DNA of 64,000 nucleotides from Sphagnum compactum (Eukaryota > Bryophyta > Sphagnopsida > Sphagnales). Both the position numbers and the translations under genes were made by a program. Location: NCBI GenBank assembly GCA_965153455.1, contig OZ234494.1:23560001-23624000 (forward strand). Direction: 5' to 3'. The notes under the pieces were generated by a model. That model was given only the letters and a program-made list of their open reading frames with translations, was not told the origin of the DNA and did not search any database. How positions within the stretch are numbered: the first letter of the stretch is position 1; each line of letters starts with the position of its first letter. Of the stretch, positions 39,060 through 49,800 are shown piece by piece.

Positions 39060-39420
39060 AAAATATGATGTTCCTAATTATTGCCCAAGGATGGGTTTGC
39101 CCAATCTTAACAAGCCTATTTTTTATAAAACCTTTGATGTTTTGTTATTTAAATATCATGGCACTCATGTTAGCAATATGTTGTTTGTGGATAATACACC
39201 TTACAAAAGTCTATTTATTGAACCATTTCAATGTCATTTTCTTATAGTCTTTTGATGGCTTCATAGGGATGACAATTATTTGTTTAATATTCTTTTCTTT
39301 TACTTAAATTTTTTTCATTGTTCTGGATATGGTGTTCGCACTTTTGTGAAGGACCAATGTTTTTGCAATATTAGAAATATTAGTCATAATGATCCTAGAT
39401 AAAATAAAATATTTATTGTG
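39060..39420 (+). pseudogene. Possible FCP1-like (HAD phosphatase) domain relic
   Basis: With one frameshift, the plus strand reads KPIFYKTFDVLLFKYHG, then NMLFVDNTPYKSLFIEPF, then a YLNFFHCSGYGVRTFVK segment. The middle part resembles the LLvDDsPyK motif and following residues of plant NLI-interacting/FCP1-like phosphatases. In this family the second acidic residue of the motif is normally Asp; here it is Asn. It is disrupted by stops, not a working gene. Assignment is by eye only; the alternative is a chance or transposon-derived frame. Confidence 0.3.
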
Positions 39421-39639
39421 AAATGCACCAATAGGTGTGATGTTTTGTATTATAAGAATGCAAAATGAAAATGAAAAAATAAAAATGTGAATCATCTCTT
39501 TTATAATTACTCTCCTCACATTCTTTAACTTCATAAAAAATGATTTTCCAAATTTCTAGCATTAAAAAATGTTACTTGTCAAAATCATTAAACTTTATTA
39601 ATGAAATTTAATTATTAGTGCAAATGTTTTGTCTAGCTT

Positions 39640-40140
39640 GTATCTTCAAGGCTTACGATTTCCACATTTTTTTGACCTATTGGCAAGCTACCAAACCAAA
39701 ATTCATACTTATTTTCTACCTTTTTTCACTATGTGTTTTGTTTTCATATTTTTCACCCTCCACAATTACAACTACATGGTGGGCGCTTGGTGTTTTGTAC
39801 TCACACTTTTAATCCTTTTGAATCGAACCACTCGGTGGTGCCCACTAAGTGATTTTTTTGGTGTGTTTTTGGTGTTGTAAATTATCCTCCATTGTTTTGG
39901 ATCTTGTTCCAATTTTTGTGGTCTATTAGACTAACATCTCTTAATTTTCATAGATTGTTTATTTACATCTATCTCCACCCATCAGAGGTTTACACAAGGT
40001 TCAAGAATTTTTATTCATGTCTTATTACCCTAAAAAATTTGTTGATTCTTAGTGTGAATGGTGTCATGTGTTACCTTTCATGCAATGTTGTTTTGTAAGG
40101 GAATAATCAATGTGTGAGAGGGAGCAATATTGACATTAGC
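39640..40140 (+). pseudogene. Ty1/copia integrase relic
   Basis: Across frameshifts the plus strand resembles the end of the GAG-pre-integrase region and then the integrase core. It shows a FIYIYLHPSEVYTRFKNFYS-type segment and a degenerate counterpart of the RxDxGGEYLS motif (SVNGVMCYLS) at about 40050-40080. The order is right for copia INT. No LTR, protease or reverse transcriptase is recognised nearby. Heavily decayed. Confidence 0.45.
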
Positions 40141-42495
40141 AAAGTGAAAGTAAGAGTTGAAATGCAAAATTTCTTTTCTTAAACATTTAAAAATATATAT
40201 ATTGCTTTTGGTCTTGTATGTTGCTAGAAGATGTTATGCAAGTTCTTCCTTTGTTGATGCCACAAGTATTTGTGGTCAATTTTTTTTCATTTGGGAACAT
40301 GAATAGTGCTCTAAGACATTGGGCCAACTCATTGCACAAACATAACATTGTCTTAAGGATTTGAAACATGTGTATTTTGCATGTTGAAGATTGCCCTAGG
40401 GATAAGAAAACAAAACATTGTTCATTGACAACAATCCGAGCAAGGCCACTCAAAATTTCAAGTGTAATGGTCTCTTCATTGAATCTTTTAGAAGACATAA
40501 ATTATCATAGAATTAAATCCAATGATTGGACCTTACTTTTGTTTGTTGCTGACATTGGTTGGATTGCCATTGGTGACGACTTTTTTTTGGTGTCCACTAA
40601 GAAATCATTGTCAAATATTTTAAGGCACGTTTGACTTTCTTTTCACCAAATTATTTTTGGTTCGTATAATATATGGGGAATGATAATGCATATGTTAGAA
40701 TAACTCATTTAGGTACGAATTTTAACCTTTTGAAAATTCATTTCATTTGTTTTCATGGTTCATCCTTGAATTAAGTTTATTTATTCAATTACTAAATTTT
40801 ACTCGTAGTTGGTTTGAACTATTATTTGTAAACCTCGCAATGATGTTTATAACTTTGAAAAGTAGAAAATGATGTTTTCTAGTTGGATTTTATTTTGAGA
40901 TAAGGTCAATGTAATTCCTTATCTAATTGTTGGATAATCACAAATATTTTAGATGTATTAATATTATGCTAATAATTGATGAATTCCTTAAGCTTTGCAA
41001 ACTTACAACCCAAGAACTTTTTTTAAAAAAAATCAAATGACACAATGTAATATATATATATTTTTAAATGATGGATCTTTAGTGATTTTTTTATTAGTAC
41101 TATGAAAACTAAGCTCTAAATTCTTCAAATCTTTATGGTCTATATTATTTTTTATTTTTTACATTTTCAGTTTCAACTTTCAATATTTATCACCTAGTGA
41201 CCACTAAATATTGATCCAATTCTTGTATGTGACCTATACAATATTCAAATCAACCTTCATCTTATTTCATTTTATTTTTGTGGTCACTACCAATTTTTTC
41301 ATACATTTAACATGTTAGCTACTAAGTTCAATTTGCAATTCAAAATTTGAATAGTTATTTTCAAACTTTTCTAAAGTCTAAAATTGATTAATACATGTTT
41401 TATCAACAAAACCTGACTTTCAAAACTTGACTCGCTTTGCTGGAAGACTTCCATGATGCAAATCCAATATCTTTGCGCAGAAAACAATTCCCCTTTACAC
41501 CATGTTTGCTCAGTTAAGGACATTGATAGAATTAGGCAACAGTCTCAGGTTTAACAAGACTCATGTGGGACATGAAAAGCTTGAAAATTGTGCCTCCCGG
41601 GCACGACAACCTCCTCTCAAGACCACGGATGTTGATTATCCAAAACAGAACAAAGTTGCCTTCAAATGTTAAGGGCAAGCAACTGAACAGAGGATCATTC
41701 TAGATCAAATATCCTTGTCAATCTTACCTGTTTGATGGTCCATCAAGAACCAACAAATGAGGAGAGAACCTGGATATGTCAATAGGAAGCTGACTTGAGT
41801 AGACACTTCTGGTCCTAAAACCAGAAGCATGGCTCGGTGAAGAACCAGAACTTCACTTACTTTCCTCTTGATATCCACAAGGATTCTTCCCAAAAATTTG
41901 GGTAATTCTGCATGTGCCAGGGTTCAAATGTTGTTCTCCTGTCCTACTCACAGCTCAAGGGTTTACTTCTATGCCTGTTAGTTTGCAGAAATAATTGGCC
42001 TATCTTAGCATCAACCAATATCTCACTCCTCAGATATGGATAACAATGCAAATGACGGAATGGCATAACCATCTAAATGGTAAACCTGAGTCTACAAGTG
42101 CCAAGTTTCAGCATTCGCTGCTCAAAAAGAGAGGACCTTGTACTTGTCAGACAGTGTAATTGAAAGCATCTAAGCAAGCAACTCATTGCTCTCCTCACAG
42201 TAACAACGTACTGAAGTATGATTGGAGACTTGAGCATTGCCTGCAAACTGCAAGAAAAACATGTGTACTCATTGCACCCCAGGGGATGTTTGTTAGCAGG
42301 AAAAACCTTAGTGGGTCAAAATACCTGCAAGCAACAACTCAACATTCTGGAAAAGCTATGAAAATTGGCAAATTTACAGCTGGTGTCATAAGAAAACAAC
42401 AGGATATTAAAGGAAAAAAATTTCACAACTTGGATTATGCTAAACCTTAAGCTCTCTCATAGCCAGACTAACCTGGCTGAGAATTGTGTCACTTT
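40141..42495. other. Intergenic; right part likely 3' UTR of NUP50
   Basis: No gene recognised. Above about 41400 the composition becomes less AT-rich toward the NUP50 stop at 42496, so untranslated exon sequence of that minus-strand gene may extend here. Confidence 0.4.
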
Positions 42496-43899
42496 TCAAA
42501 CCTCTGCAGTATCCCGCTTCACTCCTGTTTCAATATCTTCACTTAGTTGTTCAGAGTCGCCTTCTACCAATCTATCCACAGCCTTAGGAGAGCTTTCTGG
42601 GGTCCTGGGTTCAGTGTTAGGTTCGCCTTTGTGGATCTGGACAGAGGCAAGAAAATCTGCTGCCATAGCACTGTCCTTCATTCTCACAGCATATGTGGTG
42701 AGACCAACCTTAGCCTCCCCTGCACTGTTGGCACACACAAATGTGACTCCCCGATTGTCCATCTTCGTGAGCTTCATATCTGGAAACAGATTAGCATTCA
42801 AGAGTAGCCGTAAATTTCCTTTGGATCTCATGACCAATCTTGGCCTTCTGTCTTTGTCTTCAGGCAAATTCAGACGTATCTCACCCCTCCCACGCTCCTT
42901 CCATTCACCGCCAAGAAACTCAAAGAGCGAGGCATCAGCTGCGAAAATCGATTTTTCTTTCTCTTCCCCCGTTTGTGAAGGAACTTCTTGGAGGACTAGC
43001 CCTCCCGTATTTTGGGCCCCGAACCCTGGAGTGGCAGTTCCGGCAGCTTGAGATCCGAAAAGCTGGAACGAAGTCGTGTTGCCATTTTTGTTGCCAAACA
43101 CACTGGAGAGAGATGGGAAAGCCGTAGCTGCTGTCGTCGAGCTTGTCGAACCCGCGAGTCCCGTTGCAAACCCTAACCCTGACCAAGAGGAAGAACCAAA
43201 AGAAGAAAAGCCTGTTGATGTCTGTGTGCTCCCGAATGTGAAAGTTGATGAGGAGAATCCAGTCCCAAACGAGCCAGAAAAAGCATTTTTTGCAGAAGAA
43301 AGCTGCTGGAATGTTTCAGAACTTGAACCGACCGGCCCAACAGCACTTCCAACGCTTGCCTCGCCATTCTCCCCTGTCTTGGCCAAAGCTTTTGACTGCT
43401 CTTCAAGGCCTAACCCTAACTTCTCCTCACCCGACACTTCAATGGCTACTGCATCATTTTTTGCCTCGAGATTGGCCTCTGTGGGAAGTTGATCGGATTC
43501 TTTCGCAGGTACTTCAGTCTCATCTCCTTTTTCCAGGGCAACAATAGTCTCCGAAGGAACTGATGTCAGATCAGGCGCAGGCTGAGGCTGAGGAGCAACA
43601 CCTTCATCACTGGCTGAGGCAACAGGCGGCACAAGACGAATAGATGCAAAAGGGTTGGGAGCAGCGGTCCCACCACCACCACCACCCACTCCTCCACCTC
43701 CCACGGTAGTACCCGTACGCCGAACTTTCACAATCCGTCGATTAGCAAGAACAGCGTCGCTAGCCTTCCTGAAAGTCCCACTCTCGACTGCTACCGCATC
43801 TTCAAGATCCGGATCATCATCTTTCGAAATTTGACGCGACGCCGCACGCTTCTTCGAAGCCGTGTCAGGAGGATTACTTTCTTCTGCTGAAGATCCCAT
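42496..43899 (-). CDS. NUP50: Nuclear pore complex protein NUP50 with Ran-binding domain, 467 aa, single exon
   Basis: A mobile nucleoporin that binds importin alpha and Ran at the nuclear basket and helps release cargo. The N-terminus has SKKRAASRQISKDDDPDLED, then ESGTF-x-KASDAVLANRRIVKVRR, typical of plant NUP50 (the importin-alpha binding segment). Next come NPFASIRLVP, a long Ser/Glu-rich linker and scattered FG motifs (SSFGSSS, SVFGNKNG, QLFGSQ). A C-terminal Ran-binding domain follows at about 340-435, with WKERGRGEIRLNLPEDK and RLVMRSKGNLRLLLNANLFP. I chose the ATG at 43899, which gives MGSSAEE as in plant relatives; the frame stays open to 43950 without an earlier ATG. The acidic tail ends at 42496. 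A Gly-rich stretch is coded by GGT/GGC repeats near 43664-43690. The whole CDS is uninterrupted. Confidence 0.92.
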   Translation of the reverse strand: MGSSAEESNPPDTASKKRAASRQISKDDDPDLEDAVAVESGTFRKASDAVLANRRIVKVRRTGTTVGGGGVGGGGGGTAAPNPFASIRLVPPVASASDEGVAPQPQPAPDLTSVPSETIVALEKGDETEVPAKESDQLPTEANLEAKNDAVAIEVSGEEKLGLGLEEQSKALAKTGENGEASVGSAVGPVGSSSETFQQLSSAKNAFSGSFGTGFSSSTFTFGSTQTSTGFSSFGSSSWSGLGFATGLAGSTSSTTAATAFPSLSSVFGNKNGNTTSFQLFGSQAAGTATPGFGAQNTGGLVLQEVPSQTGEEKEKSIFAADASLFEFLGGEWKERGRGEIRLNLPEDKDRRPRLVMRSKGNLRLLLNANLFPDMKLTKMDNRGVTFVCANSAGEAKVGLTTYAVRMKDSAMAADFLASVQIHKGEPNTEPRTPESSPKAVDRLVEGDSEQLSEDIETGVKRDTAEV

Positions 43900-46804
43900 A
43901 GTCTTACTAGATAACGGCACTTGCACACCCTCCTCCTGGTGCTCCACCACCTGCCGCTCCTCCTCCTCCTCCTCCTGCTGCGGCTGCTTCTGCCAGACTA
44001 GCTCACAAAATCCTCGCTGCGCTCCGCCAACACAGCGATGGCTTCAGTGCAACGGGCGTGGCATTGGCAGTTGTGTCACGGAGCTTGCACTGCCCATGGC
44101 GTGGATGCACGACAAAACACCGGCAAAACACTAACCCTAAAAACTCTACTTCACACGGGCTCAAATGTTTCTGGGCATCACCCATATTTATAAAAAACAA
44201 ATCAAATCGGGCCAAGGGCAGACAGTGAAAAAGAAATGCAACAGTACATTTAGGACCTTTGGATGAGCTTCTCACTTTCTCTCACTTCCTATCTGTTACT
44301 TGTTGTGATACTTGAAGTAAGTTATCATATCCAAGTGCCAAGCACATAAAGCACTTGAAGAAAATCTGGAGTATATTGAAGGGCACCTTATATTCATCAA
44401 TTTCCCCTTAGAAAATGGGAAAGATATTATGCCTACTCTTCTATAGCGGGAGGGTTCTTACATCTATAAGTAAGCATAATTTTTCTGCAACTATTGAGTA
44501 CTAGACATAATATCCCTCTCACTCTTACACGTTGCGATCTACCTAGGTTTGATTCACAATAAATTTTGTTTTGTGCTCTAAAATAGCTAAAGCCCATGGG
44601 TGAGAGACATTCTCAAAATGAGAGGCCGAACTCAGCTATCGGCTTGTCCTAGGCCCCTTTATTTTGAGAATGCCCTCACCCTAGGGTTTTACTCTACACA
44701 TGATAGTAGAAGCAATGAATTAAACAAGTGTTCAATCAAAAATGTTTTTCCAAAACATTGGTTATACATGAATTATAGTAAATGTTTTGTTTGTGACTCT
44801 TTCACCATATTTCAGTAAATGGTAGACAAATGTGATGCAAATGTTAAGAATCATTGTTTTCATAAGCATGTTAAGTTTTGAGATCAAGTCTTTTCTTCCA
44901 AGAGCGATCCTCATCCCTAGATGGATTCGTTGCATGAACTCTTTCTTGGATGTTCATTCAAAAACAACATCCTCTGCAACTTAGTCCCACTGCTTCAATC
45001 AAGTTGGGACAAAATGAGAATAAGTTTCCTCAAGAGAAGAGGAATTGGGAAGATGTTTTCCTCAAGGACCTTGGTGTCCATGGGGAAACCATGCTACAAA
45101 GTTGCAAGGCGTTAGAATTTTGAAAAGGTTGCATAATGGATGATTGTGTCACTTGAGTTTTTCATCTTTTCATCCTTTGTCTTTAGCATTTCATTTGTCG
45201 CACAACTTCAACTTTTCATTGTTATATTATTCTTATACATTATGTAAGAAATTGAGCAACATTTCATCCATTTTACAACTTTTTTTCAATAGTTCATTCT
45301 TGAAAATTTTAATTTTCATCCATTATACCACATTCCTCCATAGGTTTTCATCTATTGTGCAATCTTCCAAAAAAATTAAGCATTTCACATAATTTGATTG
45401 GTGGTGAAAATTGCAAAATTTTAAATAAAATCCAACTTCCGAAAGGAAGAAATCACAAGGAACAAAGTAGTCCCCCTACCATTTCATGGATAAAGATGTT
45501 TTTTTTCCACTTGCATTTGCCAATGTTTCCTGTGGCAAGACATTTGTCCAAGGGAAAGCCATTATTTCCTTGAGGCAAATGGCAAGCAATGCATTGCCCT
45601 GGGGAAAGTTCATACTGTAACAATACAGTTCCTTGGGGAACTTCCCATGGAACATTGCAGTGGGGAAAGGCCATTATCTCTAGAGACAACACATTCGCCC
45701 TAGGAGAAGCTTTCCTTTGAGGCAACACAAACATTTCCCCAGTAAATGGTTGGTCATTTCTGAAGAAGAAAAAAATTTGACAATTTTTTTTTTTTCCAAA
45801 TGGCAAAAATTTGCCAAAAAAAAACACTGAGGTGGACAAATGCGACTAATGTTAGAGGTCAGAGACATGTTCTTTTTTTTCCAGTTTTTTGGAGGGTAAA
45901 TCCCTTGGTCAAGGGCATTACCAAAATAAGGGCAGGTGAGGCGATAGCCGAGTGCAGTCAGTCAGGTAGCATCTTTTTATAATCCTGCCTAGTTCTGGTG
46001 ACCGATAGCAATTCATTGTCTAAATATGGTGACATGTGACCTTTTTTCCTCAAAATGTGGCCACTTTTGCAAAAAACAAATTCTAAGAAAAAACGTTTGT
46101 ACAATTCTCACTTGCCACAAAATTTGCCAAAAAGAGAACAACACTGGTTAGATCAGAGAGGAAAGTATAAATATTCTTTGGAACTCTCTTATATTTTGGT
46201 GACATGCTAGAGCCTGTGGTCTTAATCTGGCTATTTTAATTCTTTTTCCTTGGAAATAATATGACTTTGGAGAAAAAAAAATATTCTATGAAAATCCCTT
46301 TTTTGTGTCATCAATTTCTCACAAAAACAAGGCATCACAAACACGCTGGCCCTGCCAATAGATCTGATGTTGTACATCTACATACTATGTCCACAGTCCG
46401 AACACAACAAAAATCCCTTCCAATCTAAACAGTCTAAACACTTTCACCCAAAAAACCCAGTTCCCCTAATGTGAAACCGGTTCTATTAAGGTAAAACTTC
46501 CAAAAGTTGGAACCAATGCGATAGTCCCTGTCCCTGTGGGGGCAGGGCCCAACAAAACTTGGAATGGGTAGGTAAAATCGGTTCTTTGATTCTGTGAGAA
46601 CCGCGCGGCTCTGAGGCCTGAGAACCGCTTTGATACCCTTCGGGCATCCGTTCCTGTTTGTGGCAACTGCTGCCCAACACGGGTGCTTTCTGCGCGTGTT
46701 TTCTGCATTTTTGTCTGTTTTCTGTGCGTAGATTTGTTGCTTCCAACCGTTTCGGGATTCGTGGCAAGCGAGAGAGGGAGAGGGAGAGGGAGGTGGGAAG
46801 AAGG
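43900..46804. promoter_or_regulatory. Head-to-head intergenic region between NUP50 and calreticulin
   Basis: 2.9 kb between divergent start codons. The NUP50 promoter should lie at its left and the calreticulin promoter at its right. A small hairpin element sits at 44588-44692. The calreticulin 5' UTR has a purine GA-rich run (46769-46797). Repeated CCTTGAGG/GGGGAA words at 45540-45740 look repeat-derived. I found no exact CCAAT-N10-CACG ER-stress element. Confidence 0.4.
44588..44692. mobile_element. Small hairpin element of about 105 bp, family member 1
   Basis: It starts TAAAGCCCATGGGTGAG and ends with the inverse CTCACCCTAGGGTTTTA. The inner arms read ACATTCTCAAAAT and ATTTTGAGAATG. The same design occurs at 58945-59031. 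Both are non-coding foldback-type miniature elements located upstream of genes. Confidence 0.7.
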
Positions 46805-49800
46805 ATGGCCACGTGGTCGGGTGCTCATATCTGCTTGTTTTTCCTGCTTCTTGCTCGCATTTGCATTTCCCTCTCATGTGCAGAGGTGATCTTCGAGGAG
46901 CGATTTGAAGGTTAGCCACCCACAACACAGACATGCAGATAGACTTCTTTGCTTTGGGGCGGCTTTTTATTTATATTTGGGTTGCATTGAGCTTCCATGA
47001 ACTTAGATGTCTCTTAGCACCTTGGAGATAATATATATGTGTGTCGGCATTTTACTGCAGCTGTAGCTGCCGATCCTGCATTGGGAAGTTTGTTTTTTCT
47101 TGGAGAGTTCGTTGTAGGCATCGTGTTGGCTGTTGCGGTAAAGCTTTATGTCGAAAAGGGGATTTTCGTTCGTCCTGCTATGAGCTCAAGATTCGGGAGC
47201 ATGATGAAATAGGGGAAGAAACCGATTTAGATTGGCGGTTTGGATGCACAATCACATTCTTATGCAATTTGAGTGAAACTGAATGCATACATTTGGAGCC
47301 GTGATGTAGGTCTTGGATAGGGGGGCCAGTTGATGCCCTTGTTGTAGGTTTCTCTCTGTGGCAAAGGTTGTGTTCTGATTTTGCATCTTTCCTTGTGAAG
47401 ATGGCTGGGAGAGTAGATGGGTGGTGTCAGATTGGAAGAAGAGTGAAGGTTTGAATGGAAACTGGGTCCATACAGCCGGGAAATGGCATGGAGATGCTAA
47501 TGACAAAGGTGCAACCTCTTTATTTCTCAATGAATCCCCTTCTTCTTGGAGCTGTATCATGTAGGTCTAAATTGAGCTCTGTGCTTAAGTGATTGCATTT
47601 TGTTGTCAAAGTGGGTGTCTGTTCTTTGCATTTGCATGGTATGGAGTCAGTGCAGATGCTTGACAGTTGCAGAAATGACATTCTCATGGGGTCTAATGTT
47701 TAGAATGTTGATCATTCTGGCAGGAATCCAAACAACTCCTGATTCACGGTTTTACGCCATCTCGTCAGAATTTCGTGAGTTTAGCAACAGAGGCAGGACA
47801 CTGGTCCTTCAATTTTCAGTGAAACATGAACAGAAAATTGAATGTGGAGGTGGTTATGTGAAACTCTTAAGTGCCCTTGACCAGAAAACCTTTGGTGGTG
47901 ATTCTCCTTACAGGTGATTGTAGCTCAATTTCACTGCCTTACGCCTTTCTTTCTCCTGCTGCAGACCAAATTCTCCTATTTGTTCCAGCCTGCTGTTCAT
48001 GCAGTTAGTTTTATAGTTCATCTTGAACTAATTCTTCCCTTCCATGTTCTTTAGTCCTTATCTGGAATTTTTCTTTGACTCAAATGAAGAGCATTTTTGC
48101 CTGGTTCTGGCCACCTCTAATAGTCATTGATCTGGAGATTTCTCAATGCCCACGAGAGTTATGTTGGTTCAGCCTGACCCAATACTTCTTCCCATTCAAA
48201 TTGTTGACAACATGTGTGTGTTGCAGTATTATGTTTGGGCCTGATATTTGTGGCATAGGCACAAACAAGATCCATGCTATACTCCAATACAAAGGACAGA
48301 ACTATCAGATCAAGAAATCTCTGGATTGTGAAAAGACAAGCTTACACATGTTTATACACTCATCATCAAACCAGATGCCAGCTACAGTATTCTTGTAGAC
48401 AACAAAGAGAAGCACTCTGGCAGCATCTACAGTGACTGGGACATTTTGCCACCCAGAAAGATCAAAGATCCAAATGCAACTAAGGTAGAAGAACTGTCAC
48501 AGCAGATTGTTTTTCAATTCGAGCTTTTCTGCTCATCAATCATGACTGGTTATAGATTTTTCTTGTCTTCATCATCACAATGTAATGAGACTGTTGTCTT
48601 CCAGCCAGAGGATTGGGATGACCGAGAATATATACCTGATCCTGAGTCAAAGAAACCTGAGGTATGTTCTGTCTTCTCTATCTACAGAAAACTTTGCTCT
48701 CATCAACTGTGGATTGTTTAAGATTATGCTTCTCCTCCTTTTTCAGGTTCTGTTGAGCTAGCCAGTGTCATGGCTGAGTTTTCCCGTTACAGCTGGTCTT
48801 GTGACAGAAATTCAGTATGTTGGTTAGTGTATAACATTGACCTCACCCACTTCTGGGAGCTCGTGCAGTCACAGGGGTTGTATGGTAGCTGGTTAATGCC
48901 ATACATATTCCTGTTTAAGGTCTCTGAAAATGTGTGTGACTATTACTGTTGTTCAAACCTCTTCCCAGTTTTTTCCTTTTTGGTTTATGGTTCTTTACAG
49001 TTGGGTTTCCTGCTTTGCCTGCTTGCTTATCAGTTATCACATCTGAAATCTCTGTAACAGAACTATTGGGTTATCTCTCAAATTTTTTCAGGTTGGCCTA
49101 GATCAGAAGCATGGAGAAGTCCTCAGTACATATCAAGATATTTTAAGCTGTGACATCGCCAGTTTTTGTGCCATCTGCAACCCATAGCTCAATGTTGTGT
49201 GTTATTTCTGGGTGTCCTGCTTTTGATATATGGAGGTAACAGAACATGGGTTTGGATTTCAATGTGTAGGGATATGATTCAATACTGAAGGAGATTCCTG
49301 ACCCAAATGCTGAAAAGGTTAGGACAAAGACACACATGTGTGCTTCTTGTCTCAATTGTTTTGATGTTGGTTTGTGCACATGGAATTGGAATTTGTGATA
49401 ATGATAGCAGGAGGATGGAACTGTCTGAAGTTATACATGCTGCTTATGCTAGTTAAGGAATTGGTGGAGTTAGGGTCAGTTTCCATGTGGCCCACCTGCC
49501 CACTATTTTCTGGAAAATACTGGGTGGGTGGGGTTTTCATGTCCATAGTTGTACCCACCCACCCACTATTTTCTGGCTGGTCTGAGGTGGGTTGGTTGGT
49601 CCTCCCCCCCACCCACCAAATTTGAGTAGTGCCAACCATTTATTATTTCAATTGGGTTGCAAGTGATGGTGCATCCTTATCTTGCAAAGTGTTCAAAATA
49701 ATTAGAAGAGAAGGGTCAACTTCATTCCATTGAGATGTGGTGGGAAAAAATAAAAATGACATGTGAACACTCTACTGCTAGATTTCCACTGATTCCTTAG

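Noticed and set aside
43899-43950. Longer NUP50 N-terminus starting at 43950
   Set aside because: The codon there is GTG, and the first in-frame ATG at 43899 gives the N-terminus expected for plant NUP50.
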